Origin: Methanothermobacter sp. CaT2
GTDB taxonomy: Archaea > Methanobacteriota > Methanobacteria > Methanobacteriales > Methanothermobacteraceae
Length of the DNA: 64,000 nucleotides
Reading direction: 5' to 3'
NCBI RefSeq assembly: GCF_000828575.1
Contig: NZ_AP011952.1
Location: forward strand, 999,501 to 1,063,500
The notes beneath the pieces were generated by a model. The model ran no database searches. It saw only the letters and a program-made list of their open reading frames with translations, and was not told the DNA's origin. Shown here piece by piece: positions 37,958 to 46,059 of the stretch. The position numbers were made by a program, and so were the translations under genes. Numbering within the stretch: the stretch's first letter is position 1; each line of letters begins with the position of its first letter.

Positions 37958-37974
37958 AGTATTACATATATAAA
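37958..37974 (-). promoter_or_regulatory. flp operon TATA box followed by AGTATTACA motif
   Basis: On the minus strand TTTATATA (37974-37967) is a strong box A, about 65 bases upstream of flpE. It abuts TGTAATACT (37966-37958), a nine-base motif also present in the hmd promoter. Confidence 0.6.
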
Positions 37975-38330
37975 TGTTCCTAAAATTTAAAAGGCATGTG
38001 AACCATTGTAATTACATGAAAATCACGATAAAATCCAATTTTAATCATTTAACCGTTTTAAATCCACAATAATCTAAAATTATGGCCATGCGGCCCTAAT
38101 AGGCCCACAGTTAATATTCTGGCAGAAAATTATAATTCATAATAAATGCTTAGTTTTTAATATTTAACCTTGTTTGTACTCTGATCTCTCAGAACAACCA
38201 GCACCATGCCATTACAGAGTTAAGGGCAGCCTTCCAGTTAGGACCACTGGATTGAAGCAGCCCAGCCACAGACCCATGATATTAATATCTTAATAATTTT
38301 GATTATTCTCATATAATTATTATGTGAGTC
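37975..38330. other. flp-hmd intergenic region, AT-rich with a GC-richer island
   Basis: No protein gene is seen in the first 355 bases upstream of flpE. A perfect palindrome, TGTAATTACA, is at 38007-38016. From about 38170 to 38280 base composition rises and short stems are possible: TCTGA-TCTC-TCAGA, and a nested TCCAGT-(7)-ACTGGA (38233-38251) inside a GGGC/GCCC pair. This could be a small RNA, with a TATA-like TTTAATATTTAACC just upstream at about 38155-38168. The support is weak. Confidence 0.35.
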
Positions 38331-38363
38331 ATGAATGGCAACGGCTTCCCAAAGGAGGATAAA

Positions 38364-38426
38364 ATGAAGACATGGCTTAAATTGGCTTACCTGAAATTGC
38401 CAAAGCTGAATAAATTCTCTTTATAA
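38364..38426 (+). CDS. Possible 20-residue small basic peptide upstream of hmd
   Basis: An ATG at 38364 with an ideal GGAGG (38354-38358) five bases upstream opens a frame of 20 codons ending in TAA. The peptide MKTWLKLAYLKLPKLNKFSL has five lysines, no acidic residue, and an amphipathic pattern. A TATA-like CATATAATTA (38310-38319) and a six-T run after the stop (38428-38433) would make a compact transcript. An in-frame ATG at 38331 would add eleven residues. The match of promoter, ribosome site and stop is notable, but no homologue can be checked here. Confidence 0.4.
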   Translation: MKTWLKLAYLKLPKLNKFSL

Positions 38427-38452
38427 GTTTTTTGGTTTGAAAATTATCAAAA

Positions 38453-38512
38453 AATATATTTATAGTGGAAACCGATTAATCTGTACTACTAATAATGTGA
38501 GTAGTATTACAG
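38453..38512 (+). promoter_or_regulatory. hmd promoter: TATA box and long dyad at the start site
   Basis: AATATATTTATAG (38453-38465) is a good box A for hmd. At the expected start site lies an inverted repeat, CTGTACTACT (38481-38490) against AGTAGTATTACAG (38500-38512). The arms match apart from a three-base insert. Confidence 0.6.
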
Positions 38513-38528
38513 AAATGGAGTGATAGAT

Positions 38529-39563
38529 ATGAAACTTGCAATACTAGGTGCAGGATGTTACAGGACCCACGCGGCCAGTGGAATAACAAACTTTTCCAGG
38601 GCCTGTGAGGTCGCTGAAATGGTTGGAAAGCCAGAAATAGCCATGACCCATTCAACAATAACAATGGGTGCAGAGCTAAAGGAACTTGCAGGTGTGGATG
38701 AAGTCGTCGTTGCAGACCCTGTATTCGACAACCAGTTCACCGTCATAGACGACTTCGCCTACGAGGACGTCATAGAAGCCCACAAGGAGGACCCAGAAAA
38801 AATAATGCCACAGATCAGGGAAAAGGTCAACGAAGTCGCAAAGGAACTTCCAAAACCACCAGAAGGTGCAATACACTTTACACACCCTGAAGACCTTGGA
38901 TTCGAAATAACAACAGATGACAGGGAAGCTGTGGCAGACGCAGACTTCATAATGACCTGGTTCCCAAAAGGTGACATGCAGCCAGACATAATCAACAAAT
39001 TCATAGACGATATAAAACCAGGCGCCATCGTCACCCACGCCTGCACGATTCCAACCACCAAGTTCTACAAGATATTCGAAGAGAAACACGGCGACCTTGT
39101 AACCAAACCTGAAACACTCAACGTAACATCCTACCACCCAGGTGCCGTACCCGAAATGAAGGGCCAGGTCTACATTGCAGAGGGTTACGCCTCAGAGGAA
39201 GCCATAAACACCCTCTTCGAACTCGGACAGAAAGCAAGGGGCAACGCATACAGGCTACCAGCCGAACTCCTCGGACCTGTATGTGACATGTGCTCAGCCC
39301 TCACAGCAATAACCTACGCTGGTATACTGTCCTACAGGGACTCAGTTACACAGGTACTCGGCGCACCCGCAGGTTTCGCACAGATGATGGCCAAGGAGTC
39401 ACTTGAACAGATAACAGCCCTTATGGATAAGGTTGGAATAGACAAGATGGAAGAGAACCTCGACCCCGGTGCACTTCTGGGTACAGCTGACTCCATGAAC
39501 TTCGGAGCATCAGCAGACATACTCCCAACCGTCTTCGAAATCCTCGAGAAGAGGAAAAAATAA
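38529..39563 (+). CDS. hmd: [Fe]-hydrogenase (H2-forming methylene-H4MPT dehydrogenase)
   Basis: Hmd catalyses reversible transfer of hydride from H2 to methenyl-tetrahydromethanopterin, using the iron-guanylylpyridinol cofactor and no nickel or iron-sulfur cluster. The 344-residue product has the N-terminal Rossmann fold (LAILGAGCYRTHAASGI) and the iron-ligating cysteine in IVTHACTIPTTKF (Cys172 here; Cys176 in the M. jannaschii enzyme). The helical C-terminal dimerisation domain follows from about residue 250. The ATG at 38529 follows GGAGTGAT. Hmd is known to rise when nickel is limiting, when Frh-type hydrogenases fail. The hcg cofactor genes follow. Confidence 0.97.
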   Translation: MKLAILGAGCYRTHAASGITNFSRACEVAEMVGKPEIAMTHSTITMGAELKELAGVDEVVVADPVFDNQFTVIDDFAYEDVIEAHKEDPEKIMPQIREKVNEVAKELPKPPEGAIHFTHPEDLGFEITTDDREAVADADFIMTWFPKGDMQPDIINKFIDDIKPGAIVTHACTIPTTKFYKIFEEKHGDLVTKPETLNVTSYHPGAVPEMKGQVYIAEGYASEEAINTLFELGQKARGNAYRLPAELLGPVCDMCSALTAITYAGILSYRDSVTQVLGAPAGFAQMMAKESLEQITALMDKVGIDKMEENLDPGALLGTADSMNFGASADILPTVFEILEKRKK

Positions 39564-39585
39564 ACCTAGGAAAATCCCAGAAAAA

Positions 39586-39600
39586 TTTATTTATTTTTTT
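39586..39600 (+). terminator. T-run terminator after hmd
   Basis: A TTTATTTATTTTTTT run lies about 22 bases after the hmd stop, which would allow separate termination of the abundant hmd message before hcgA. No strong stem precedes it, as is common in archaea. Confidence 0.5.
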
Positions 39601-39667
39601 ATCCAAGTAATTTTTACACTTCAATTTACTGACTTTTCAATCCCAAGCAGCTGAAACTGGTGTTAAA

Positions 39668-40699
39668 TTGATAGATAAAATACTGAAAAAGGCGGCAGAA
39701 GGGTACCAGCTCCAGGATGGAGAGGTTATCCAGTTATTCAGAATAAGAGAATCCGGGGATCTTGCCAGTCTCATGAAAACAGCCTTCAATATAATGCGTG
39801 AAAACCGCGGCTCTGTGAAGCTGACATCCACAGTGCACATAACAAACATGTGCCAGGTCAGGCCACGGTGCGGTTACTGTGGATTTGCTGCAGGCACATC
39901 AAAAAATGGTTACTATAACTCATTCTTCAAAACTGATGATGAGATCCTTGAAGCCGCCCTCATAATAGAGGAATCAGGAATACCCAGGGTCAGCTGCTCA
40001 GGTGCCCATGGATTCAATGGTGAGCATGCCGTGAAGGCTGCCAGGATAGTTAAGGAGAACACATCACTTGAACTCCTCATAAACGTTGGATCTGACCTCA
40101 ACAGGAGTGCCACAGAGAAACTTGCAGACTACGGGACAGACACTGTATGCTGCAACCTTGAAACCACCAACAGGGAACTTTTCAGCAGTGTTAAACCCGG
40201 TGAGAGAATCGAGGACAGGATCAGGGTCTGTGAAATGGTTTGTGCGGCAGGTATTGAGCTCTCAAGTGGCCTGCTCATAGGTCTTGGTGAAAGCTACGCT
40301 GATCGCCTGGAGCACCTTAAGTTTCTATCTAAATTTGAAACCCTTGGTGAGATACCCATAATGGGATTCAACCCCTACCCTGGCACTCCAATGGAGGAAC
40401 ATCCGCCCTGCCCCCTGAGTGAGCAGATGAAGACCATAGCCATTACAAGGATCCTCTACCCTGACATAAGGATAACAGTTCCAACACCCACAATAGGGCC
40501 CGAGAATGTCAGGTTTTCCCTGATGGCCGGGGCCGATAACCTCGCAACTGTTATACCAGACGGCTACCCCCATGACGTTAAGGGTGTGGGGTCCCCCCGC
40601 TACGGGAACCTCAGGGACGTCCTGAAGGTTGTGAAGGAAATGGGACTCAGGGCCCAGTTAAAACCAGCCCCCTCAGCCGAGGGAGTGGCTCTGCTCTGA
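39668..40699 (+). CDS. hcgA: HcgA (HmdB), radical SAM enzyme of FeGP cofactor synthesis
   Basis: HcgA takes part in making the pyridinol ring of the Hmd cofactor. The 343-residue product is related to biotin synthase and ThiH-type radical SAM enzymes but has the unusual cluster motif Cys-x5-Cys-x2-Cys: CQVRPRCGYC at residues 62-71. That spacing is a known hallmark of HcgA/HmdB. The rest forms the SAM-binding barrel, with GIGLGESY-like LIGLGESYADR near residue 200. The start is TTG at 39668, with GGTGTT just upstream. It heads hcgABCDEF. Confidence 0.9.
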   Translation: MIDKILKKAAEGYQLQDGEVIQLFRIRESGDLASLMKTAFNIMRENRGSVKLTSTVHITNMCQVRPRCGYCGFAAGTSKNGYYNSFFKTDDEILEAALIIEESGIPRVSCSGAHGFNGEHAVKAARIVKENTSLELLINVGSDLNRSATEKLADYGTDTVCCNLETTNRELFSSVKPGERIEDRIRVCEMVCAAGIELSSGLLIGLGESYADRLEHLKFLSKFETLGEIPIMGFNPYPGTPMEEHPPCPLSEQMKTIAITRILYPDIRITVPTPTIGPENVRFSLMAGADNLATVIPDGYPHDVKGVGSPRYGNLRDVLKVVKEMGLRAQLKPAPSAEGVALL

Positions 40700-40713
40700 T
40701 TGGGGGTGTTGAA

Positions 40714-41184
40714 ATGCTTGAGGACCTCATAGGTAAAGCCTACCTTGAATCTGCAGAGGACAGACGCCGCGGGGACAGATCCGAAGAGGTTGAGGCCATA
40801 AGGGAGTACATAAGGAGTGCCCGCAGGACCGTGGTCCCCAACTGGAATGCTGAGAAGGTTGATGCAATAAACGATGTCCTCAGAAGTTTCAATCTGCGGG
40901 AAGCCGAACACCTTCAGTTCAACACCAACTGGGCAGACCTCACCAGGATGCCAGCACTCACAAAGGCCCTCATGGCGCTGGACATCTCAGGTGCGGACCT
41001 TGTAATTGCCAGGGGGAGGCTCGGCGTCCCTGGTTCAGGGTCCCTCCTCGTTATAATGGACTCCAGGGGACGCCTGCTATCTGCAGCCATGTCCCCCCCA
41101 CATGTAATACACAGCATGGAAGTGAGAGAGGCTGTCCGGTCAGAGATGACCCATGCACTTGAGAGGATAGGGTTTAAAAGATAA
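40714..41184 (+). CDS. hcgB: HcgB, guanylyltransferase of FeGP cofactor synthesis
   Basis: HcgB joins GMP from GTP to the pyridinol precursor to form guanylylpyridinol. The 156-residue product fits the family in length. Visible features are the basic SARRTVVPNWNAEKVDAIND near residues 34-52, the conserved FNTNWADLTRMP near residue 69, and GADLVIARGRLGVPGSGS near residue 93, which likely forms the nucleotide site. GGGGGTGTTGAA precedes the ATG, 14 bases after hcgA. Confidence 0.88.
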   Translation: MLEDLIGKAYLESAEDRRRGDRSEEVEAIREYIRSARRTVVPNWNAEKVDAINDVLRSFNLREAEHLQFNTNWADLTRMPALTKALMALDISGADLVIARGRLGVPGSGSLLVIMDSRGRLLSAAMSPPHVIHSMEVREAVRSEMTHALERIGFKR

Positions 41185-41266
41185 AGACCCCCATCAAAGA
41201 ACAGCAGAGAAAAACAGGCCCATAAACCAGTATGAACCATAAATAACAGGAAACAGCTGATCAAAA

Positions 41267-42043
41267 ATGAAACCCCCTGAAACAGGCATAACAGAAACCG
41301 TGAAGACCTTCTTCTCATCCCTCACAGTTGGTGACATAGTAAGAGGGATATCCCATCTCAAATCCTCTGCAGTCACTGGGTGGCTCGATGATGCCAGATT
41401 TGAACCTGAAAATGCCCTGATTATAGGATCATACTTCACAGGCGCCGCGATCTCAGGTGCCCTTGACTGCAGGGTTACAGTTGCAGATATAAACCCCCAG
41501 ACACGTTTTCTCCTTAATGGAGATGTGGACTTCCGGGAGGGTATTCATGGACTGGATGGTGACTGGGACCTCATAGTTGATACAACCGGCATTGGTGGTG
41601 TAACCCCTGAGGAGCTCTCAGGTTTCACTGCAGGGGCCTTCATCGTTGAGGACCCGACCTCTGATGGCAGTGATGAAACAATAATGGGCTACAACAGTAC
41701 CTCTGAACGGCTTGAGGCGGTTGAATCAGATCTGAAGGCCTCTCTCCGCACCCTTGGACTCGGTGCCAAGACCTCGGGCACAATGACCCTCACAGTCGAG
41801 GTTCTTCGAAGGTCAATGGCCGATGCCCTTGAATGTAGCGGAGTACTGTATGCAACCGCAACCCTGAGGTTCTTTGAGAGGATCCTCTTCAGAGAGAAGG
41901 ACCCTCAGGGCTTCCTCAGGGCCCTTGAATCACCTGCCCTGACTGTATCGTCCCTGGGGGACATCAGCTGCGATGAGATAATTGAGGGGAACCTCGGAAT
42001 GATAAGGTCGGAGGTTACAGAAGAGGACGGTGATAACAATTAG
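41267..42043 (+). CDS. hcgC: HcgC, SAM-dependent pyridinol C-methyltransferase
   Basis: HcgC methylates the C3 position of the pyridinol precursor. The 258-residue product has a Rossmann-like SAM fold: ALIIGSYFTGAAISGALDC near residue 50, VADINPQ as the acidic ribose contact, and DLIVDTTGIGGVTPEEL near residue 104. The gap of 82 bases after hcgB is the longest within the cluster, and only a weak ribosome site is visible, so a different start a few codons away is possible. It overlaps hcgD by 14 bases. Confidence 0.87.
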   Translation: MKPPETGITETVKTFFSSLTVGDIVRGISHLKSSAVTGWLDDARFEPENALIIGSYFTGAAISGALDCRVTVADINPQTRFLLNGDVDFREGIHGLDGDWDLIVDTTGIGGVTPEELSGFTAGAFIVEDPTSDGSDETIMGYNSTSERLEAVESDLKASLRTLGLGAKTSGTMTLTVEVLRRSMADALECSGVLYATATLRFFERILFREKDPQGFLRALESPALTVSSLGDISCDEIIEGNLGMIRSEVTEEDGDNN

Positions 42044-42734
42044 AATAGAGTCCTTTATCGAATTGATGGATAGGGTTGCCCCCCCTGAACTTGCCCTCCC
42101 GGGTGACCGGATAGGGTATCATGGCCCTGAAATCGAGGTTGAAGCTGTCCTCGTCCTCATGGATTACCTTGAGGATGTGGCTGTGGATGGCTACGACCTC
42201 CTGGTCCTCCACCACCCCCCGGAGGTTGAACCCCCCATCCCCTACCTCACAGTCCACTCCAACTGGGACGTTGCCGATGGAGGTGCCTGTGACGCCCTGG
42301 CAGATGCCCTGGGACTGGATGTTGAATCATTCCTTGACCCTGATACAGGTGTCGGCCGCATATGTAGGGCTGATCTATCCCTTGAAGAGCTCCTCGAAAG
42401 AACAGGGGTTCTTAATCCTGAGACCCTGCGGGTTGTTAATCCCCGTGAATACGTTGACAGGGTCGCGGTGGTTTCTGGCTTTGGACTCTCAGATAAATCA
42501 CTCATAATGAGGGCCTGGAGTGAGGGTGTATCGGCGTACCTTTCAGGTGACCTCACCCATGGACCCGCCATCCTCGGGAGGAACATGGACCTGACACTCA
42601 TAGATGCAGGTCACCATGCGACCGAGATGCCCGGTCTCCACAGACTCCGTGAGGTCATTGAGGATTTCGGGGTCATGGCGGAACTCCTGGATACTGGCAC
42701 CCCCTGGAGTGAGTACAGGGCCGCCTACATTTAG
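42030..42734 (+). CDS. hcgD: HcgD, NIF3-like metal-binding protein of FeGP synthesis
   Basis: HcgD belongs to the NIF3 family and binds iron; it may deliver iron to the cofactor. The 234-residue product shows metal ligands in LLVLHHPPEVEP (near residue 60) and near the C-terminus in LIDAGHHATEMPGL. The mid NIF3 motif VSGFGLSDKSLIMRAW and SGDLTHG are also present. The start is GTG at 42030, inside the end of hcgC and after GAGGA, implying coupled translation. Confidence 0.88.
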   Translation: MITIRIESFIELMDRVAPPELALPGDRIGYHGPEIEVEAVLVLMDYLEDVAVDGYDLLVLHHPPEVEPPIPYLTVHSNWDVADGGACDALADALGLDVESFLDPDTGVGRICRADLSLEELLERTGVLNPETLRVVNPREYVDRVAVVSGFGLSDKSLIMRAWSEGVSAYLSGDLTHGPAILGRNMDLTLIDAGHHATEMPGLHRLREVIEDFGVMAELLDTGTPWSEYRAAYI

Positions 42735-42738
42735 GTAC

Positions 42739-43425
42739 ATGGAATGCATGAACTTAAGGGAAAGAGCGAAAATGGCGGTGATATTATTGGAGATCTCTGA
42801 ACTTGAAGGGAAAAAGGCCCCCCGTGGGGAGGTAACCCTCGTTGGTGCCGGCAGGCTGGGGCTTCGAACAGCCCTCAACCTCATGCAGATACACAGGGGA
42901 GGCCCCGAGAGAATAAATGTGATTGATGGTCAGCGCGTATCTGCCGATGACCTCATATTCCGCCTCATGGGTGCCACGCCCGGCGAGTACAAGGTGAAGT
43001 TCATTGAATCACTTGCAACCCCTGGCTTCTCAAGGACGGTGAGGGGCATCCCCGAGTACATAGACCAGGACAACCTCCACCTCCTCGGGGGAGATGTTGT
43101 CTGTGTTGAGATTGCAGGTGGTGATACCCTGCCTGTGACTGCAGAGATAATAAAGTACGCCCAGAAAAGGGGTTCCGCCACCATCAGCACCATGGGAGTT
43201 TTCGGGATAGGTGAGGAGGAGGTGAATGCCATCAGTATAGAGGAGGCTGATCCCGGGAACCCCATAGTGGAGTACCTCCTTGATGAGGGCGTCACTGACC
43301 ACTTGCTTGTGGGGACAGGAAAACTGATAAGGGACTGGGAGCCAGTAACTCCATACGTCCTTGACCGTGTATCGGAGGTTATGACTGCAGAGATACTCAA
43401 ACTCCTCAGGAGGAAACTCGGATGA
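42739..43425 (+). CDS. hcgE: HcgE, E1/ThiF-like adenylyltransferase of FeGP synthesis
   Basis: HcgE activates the carboxyl group of the guanylylpyridinol precursor by adenylylation. The 228-residue product has the dinucleotide fold GEVTLVGAGRLGLRTALNL near residue 31-49 and the E1-like NVIDGQRVSADDLIFRLMG. I place the start at the ATG at 42739, five bases after hcgD; a second ATG at 42748 is equally possible, and an open frame reaching back into hcgD carries no family sequence. It overlaps hcgF by four bases. Confidence 0.87.
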   Translation: MECMNLRERAKMAVILLEISELEGKKAPRGEVTLVGAGRLGLRTALNLMQIHRGGPERINVIDGQRVSADDLIFRLMGATPGEYKVKFIESLATPGFSRTVRGIPEYIDQDNLHLLGGDVVCVEIAGGDTLPVTAEIIKYAQKRGSATISTMGVFGIGEEEVNAISIEEADPGNPIVEYLLDEGVTDHLLVGTGKLIRDWEPVTPYVLDRVSEVMTAEILKLLRRKLG

Positions 43426-43895
43426 TAAGGGTTGCGACTGCTGAGTGCTTCACCCATGGATTCGTTGCAAGGGAGATACACGCCTACTCCATGGGCTACC
43501 CTGGAGGCTACAGCTGGAGTGTGGACTCAGATGTGGTGCTGGTGGCAGGTCTCTTCATACCAACCCTCTCAGGTATACGGAGCATCCTCAAATTTGAACC
43601 CCCTGAACCCTCAGCCACCCTGAATGACATCAAGGTCTACACTGAAGAGGAGGATGAGAGGGTGGCCCTCATGATGGCAAGATCCGTGAGGGAGCTCACC
43701 TCCGCAGATCTGGGTATAGGTACTACCGCCGGTATCGGAAGGGGCGGCATTGCAGTTGTCTCAGAAAACAGGGAGGAGGTCATAAACTCCGATGTTGAAG
43801 CGGACCTCAGGTTCTCAGGGGCTGAGGAGATCCTCAGGAGACAGAGATCCGGTATACGGTGCGCACTTGAACTCCTTGAGTCCTTCCTAGAATAG
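43422..43895 (+). CDS. hcgF: HcgF, thioester-forming protein of FeGP synthesis
   Basis: HcgF takes over the activated guanylylpyridinol as a thioester on Cys9, on the path to the acyl-iron ligand. The 157-residue product begins MIRVATAECFTHGF, placing the catalytic Cys at position 9 as expected. A glycine-rich LGIGTTAGIGRGGIAVVS near residue 97 forms the ligand pocket. Its ATG overlaps the hcgE stop in the sequence ATGA. It ends hcgABCDEF; sufC follows after about 72 bases with its own AT-rich upstream region. Confidence 0.88.
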   Translation: MIRVATAECFTHGFVAREIHAYSMGYPGGYSWSVDSDVVLVAGLFIPTLSGIRSILKFEPPEPSATLNDIKVYTEEEDERVALMMARSVRELTSADLGIGTTAGIGRGGIAVVSENREEVINSDVEADLRFSGAEEILRRQRSGIRCALELLESFLE

Positions 43896-43967
43896 GATTG
43901 CCATGGGAATCTATTTATTGTATCCTACGAATAATTTATTAAAAGGAAGAAATAGGTGGTGGTTTAA

Positions 43968-44723
43968 CTGCTTCTTGAAATAACCGACCTTGCGGTTGAG
44001 GTTAGCGGAAAACAGGTCCTCAAGGACATAGACCTCTACATCGATAGGGGGGAGACACATGTCCTTCTCGGACCCAACGGTTCAGGTAAGAGCACCCTCT
44101 TCATGACGATTCTGGGTTTTCCAAAGTACAAGGTTACAAATGGTCAGATACTCTTCAAGGGTGAGGATATAACCGATCTGAGCACAACAGAGCGTGTGAG
44201 GATGGGTATAGGTGTCAGCTTCCAGAACCCCCCTGCAATAAGGGGTGTGAAGCTCATGGACCTCCTCAAGGTTGAATCTGGTATGGAAACAGAGGAAGAA
44301 CTGACACCCGAGCTGCGGGGACTTGCAGCCAAGATGAAATTCGATGAGAGCTTCCTTGAGAGGGATGTAAACCTTGGATTCTCAGGTGGTGAGGTTAAGA
44401 GATCCGAGATCCTCCAGTTAATGGCCCAGAAACCTGACTTCATAATGTTCGATGAACCGGATTCCGGTGTTGACATTGAGAATGTGGAGCTCCTGGCGGA
44501 GGAGATCAACGTGCTCCTTGACAAGGACAAGAAACCCGGTCTGAGGAGGAAGTCAGGACTCCTAATAACCCACCTGGGATACATACTGAACTTTGTAAGC
44601 GCTGATACCGCCCATGTGCTCATGGATGGCAGGATAGCATGTTCAGGGAATCCACAGGAGATAATTGAGGATATAAGGAAGGACGGATTCAAGGGGTGTG
44701 TTGAATGCTGCGGGATACACTGA
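43968..44723 (+). CDS. sufC: SufC, iron-sulfur assembly ABC ATPase with apparent CTG start
   Basis: SufC is the ATPase of the SufBC iron-sulfur scaffold. The frame encodes a full-length 251-residue ABC protein: Walker A GPNGSGKST at residues 35-43, Q-loop in SFQNPPAI, signature NLGFSGGEVKRSEI, and Walker B FIMFDEPDSGVDIE. No ATG, GTG or TTG lies in frame between the TAA at 43965 and the ATG at 44103, which would delete Walker A. The CTG at 43968 has GGTGGT (43955-43960) seven bases upstream and gives the right length. It overlaps sufB by 19 bases. Confidence 0.88.
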   Translation: MLLEITDLAVEVSGKQVLKDIDLYIDRGETHVLLGPNGSGKSTLFMTILGFPKYKVTNGQILFKGEDITDLSTTERVRMGIGVSFQNPPAIRGVKLMDLLKVESGMETEEELTPELRGLAAKMKFDESFLERDVNLGFSGGEVKRSEILQLMAQKPDFIMFDEPDSGVDIENVELLAEEINVLLDKDKKPGLRRKSGLLITHLGYILNFVSADTAHVLMDGRIACSGNPQEIIEDIRKDGFKGCVECCGIH

Positions 44724-45937
44724 AGAAGGCTGAGAAGGCCAAGGAAAAGAAGGCCCTCTACGGTGAGGACATCGACCTTGAAAAATTCATAAAGGAGGAG
44801 GCCGGTGAACACGAGGAGGTGACAAGGGCCAAGGAGGTCCCCAAGGAGGTCCAGGAGACACTCCTGAGGGTCGGTGTTGACCCTGAGGAGAGGGAGAGGG
44901 CAGGTACCTTCATACAGGTTGACCAGTCAGGCATCTGCACAACCTGCGCCTCCGAGTCAATAGAAATCATGGGAATGAATGTCGCCCTCGATAAGTACAG
45001 CTGGCTGAAGGATTACATGTGGAAGGCAGTTGCCGTTGACACCGACAAGTACACCGCCACCACAGCCCTCAGGGAGGCTGAGGGTGAAATGGGTGGTTAC
45101 TTCATAAGGTCAAAGCCGGGTGCACGTGAGGTGTTCCCCCTACAGGCCTGTATGTTCATAGGTGATGAGAGGGTTATGCAGACAGCCCATAACATCGTAA
45201 TAGCTGAGGAGAACTCTGAACTTCACATAATCACAGGCTGTGCAACAGGAGAGGATGTGAGCTCAGCCCTCCATGTGGGTGTATCCGAGTTCTACCTCAA
45301 GAAGGGGGCCAGGATAACCTTCACCATGGTCCACAACTGGGCAGAGCAGGTTGAGGTGCGCCCCAGGACCGGTATAATGGTGGGTGATGACGCCACCTAC
45401 ATAAACAACTACATACTGACAAGTCCTGTGAAGAGCATCCAGTCCTATCCAACAGCCTACTGTACCGGTGAGAACTCAAGGGTCGTCTTCCAGTCCATCC
45501 TTGGTGGTCAGAAGGACTCTGTGCTTGACATGGGCTCAAGGGTCATACTTGAGGGCAGGGGATCCAGTGCCGAGATGGTCTCACGTGCTGTCTCCAAGGA
45601 CTCATCCCAGATATATTCGAGGGGTCACCTTGCGGGGCGGGTCCCTGAGGTTAAGGGTCATCTTGAATGTCACGGTCTTGTGCTCTCAGATGACTCAATG
45701 ATATACGCTGTCCCTGAACTTGAGGGTAGCGCCACTGAACTCGAGATGTCCCATGAGGCCGCTGTCGGTAAGATAGCCGAGGAGGAGGTCATGTACCTCA
45801 CCTCAAGGGGTCTTACCGAGGAGGAGGCAGCATCCATGATTGTGAGGGGCTTCCTGAGTATGGATATAACCGGCCTTCCACCCGAACTTGCGGCTGAAAC
45901 CAAGAGAATGCTGGATATGAGCCTCAAGGGCATGTAA
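44705..45937 (+). CDS. sufB: SufB/SufD family iron-sulfur cluster scaffold protein
   Basis: The 410-residue product is the partner of SufC; together they form a minimal Suf system for [Fe-S] assembly, in keeping with the many iron-sulfur proteins encoded here. A basic, charged N-terminal helix is followed by the right-handed beta-helix core with GSRVILEGRGSSAEMVSRAVSKD and the conserved GHLECHGLVLSDDS. The C-terminal helical SYQHEA-like region is MSHEAAVGKIAEEEVMYLTSRG. It starts within sufC (coupled) and ends in a T-rich terminator. Confidence 0.93.
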   Translation: MLRDTLKKAEKAKEKKALYGEDIDLEKFIKEEAGEHEEVTRAKEVPKEVQETLLRVGVDPEERERAGTFIQVDQSGICTTCASESIEIMGMNVALDKYSWLKDYMWKAVAVDTDKYTATTALREAEGEMGGYFIRSKPGAREVFPLQACMFIGDERVMQTAHNIVIAEENSELHIITGCATGEDVSSALHVGVSEFYLKKGARITFTMVHNWAEQVEVRPRTGIMVGDDATYINNYILTSPVKSIQSYPTAYCTGENSRVVFQSILGGQKDSVLDMGSRVILEGRGSSAEMVSRAVSKDSSQIYSRGHLAGRVPEVKGHLECHGLVLSDDSMIYAVPELEGSATELEMSHEAAVGKIAEEEVMYLTSRGLTEEEAASMIVRGFLSMDITGLPPELAAETKRMLDMSLKGM

Positions 45938-45947
45938 ATCCGGCGAA

Positions 45948-45962
45948 TTTTTTTATTTTTTA
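45948..45962 (+). terminator. T-run terminator of sufCB
   Basis: A 15-base T-rich run, TTTTTTTATTTTTTA in pattern, begins ten bases after the sufB stop codon. No strong stem is seen. Confidence 0.55.
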
Positions 45963-46059
45963 ATGTGGGATGAAAGCTTCCTTAACTGAAAGAAAAGTTC
46001 AATTACAAGCCTCTACTCTGAGGATATAACCCTGGAAGGATAATTAGAGGAAAAAATAG

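Noticed and set aside
37905-38528. tRNA or other stable RNA gene between flp and hmd
   Set aside because: No cloverleaf or T-loop consensus was found; only weak hairpins, which are reported as a low-confidence region.
42604-42738. N-terminal extension of hcgE into hcgD
   Set aside because: The added residues are the out-of-frame reading of hcgD, and the ATG at 42739 gives the family's normal start.
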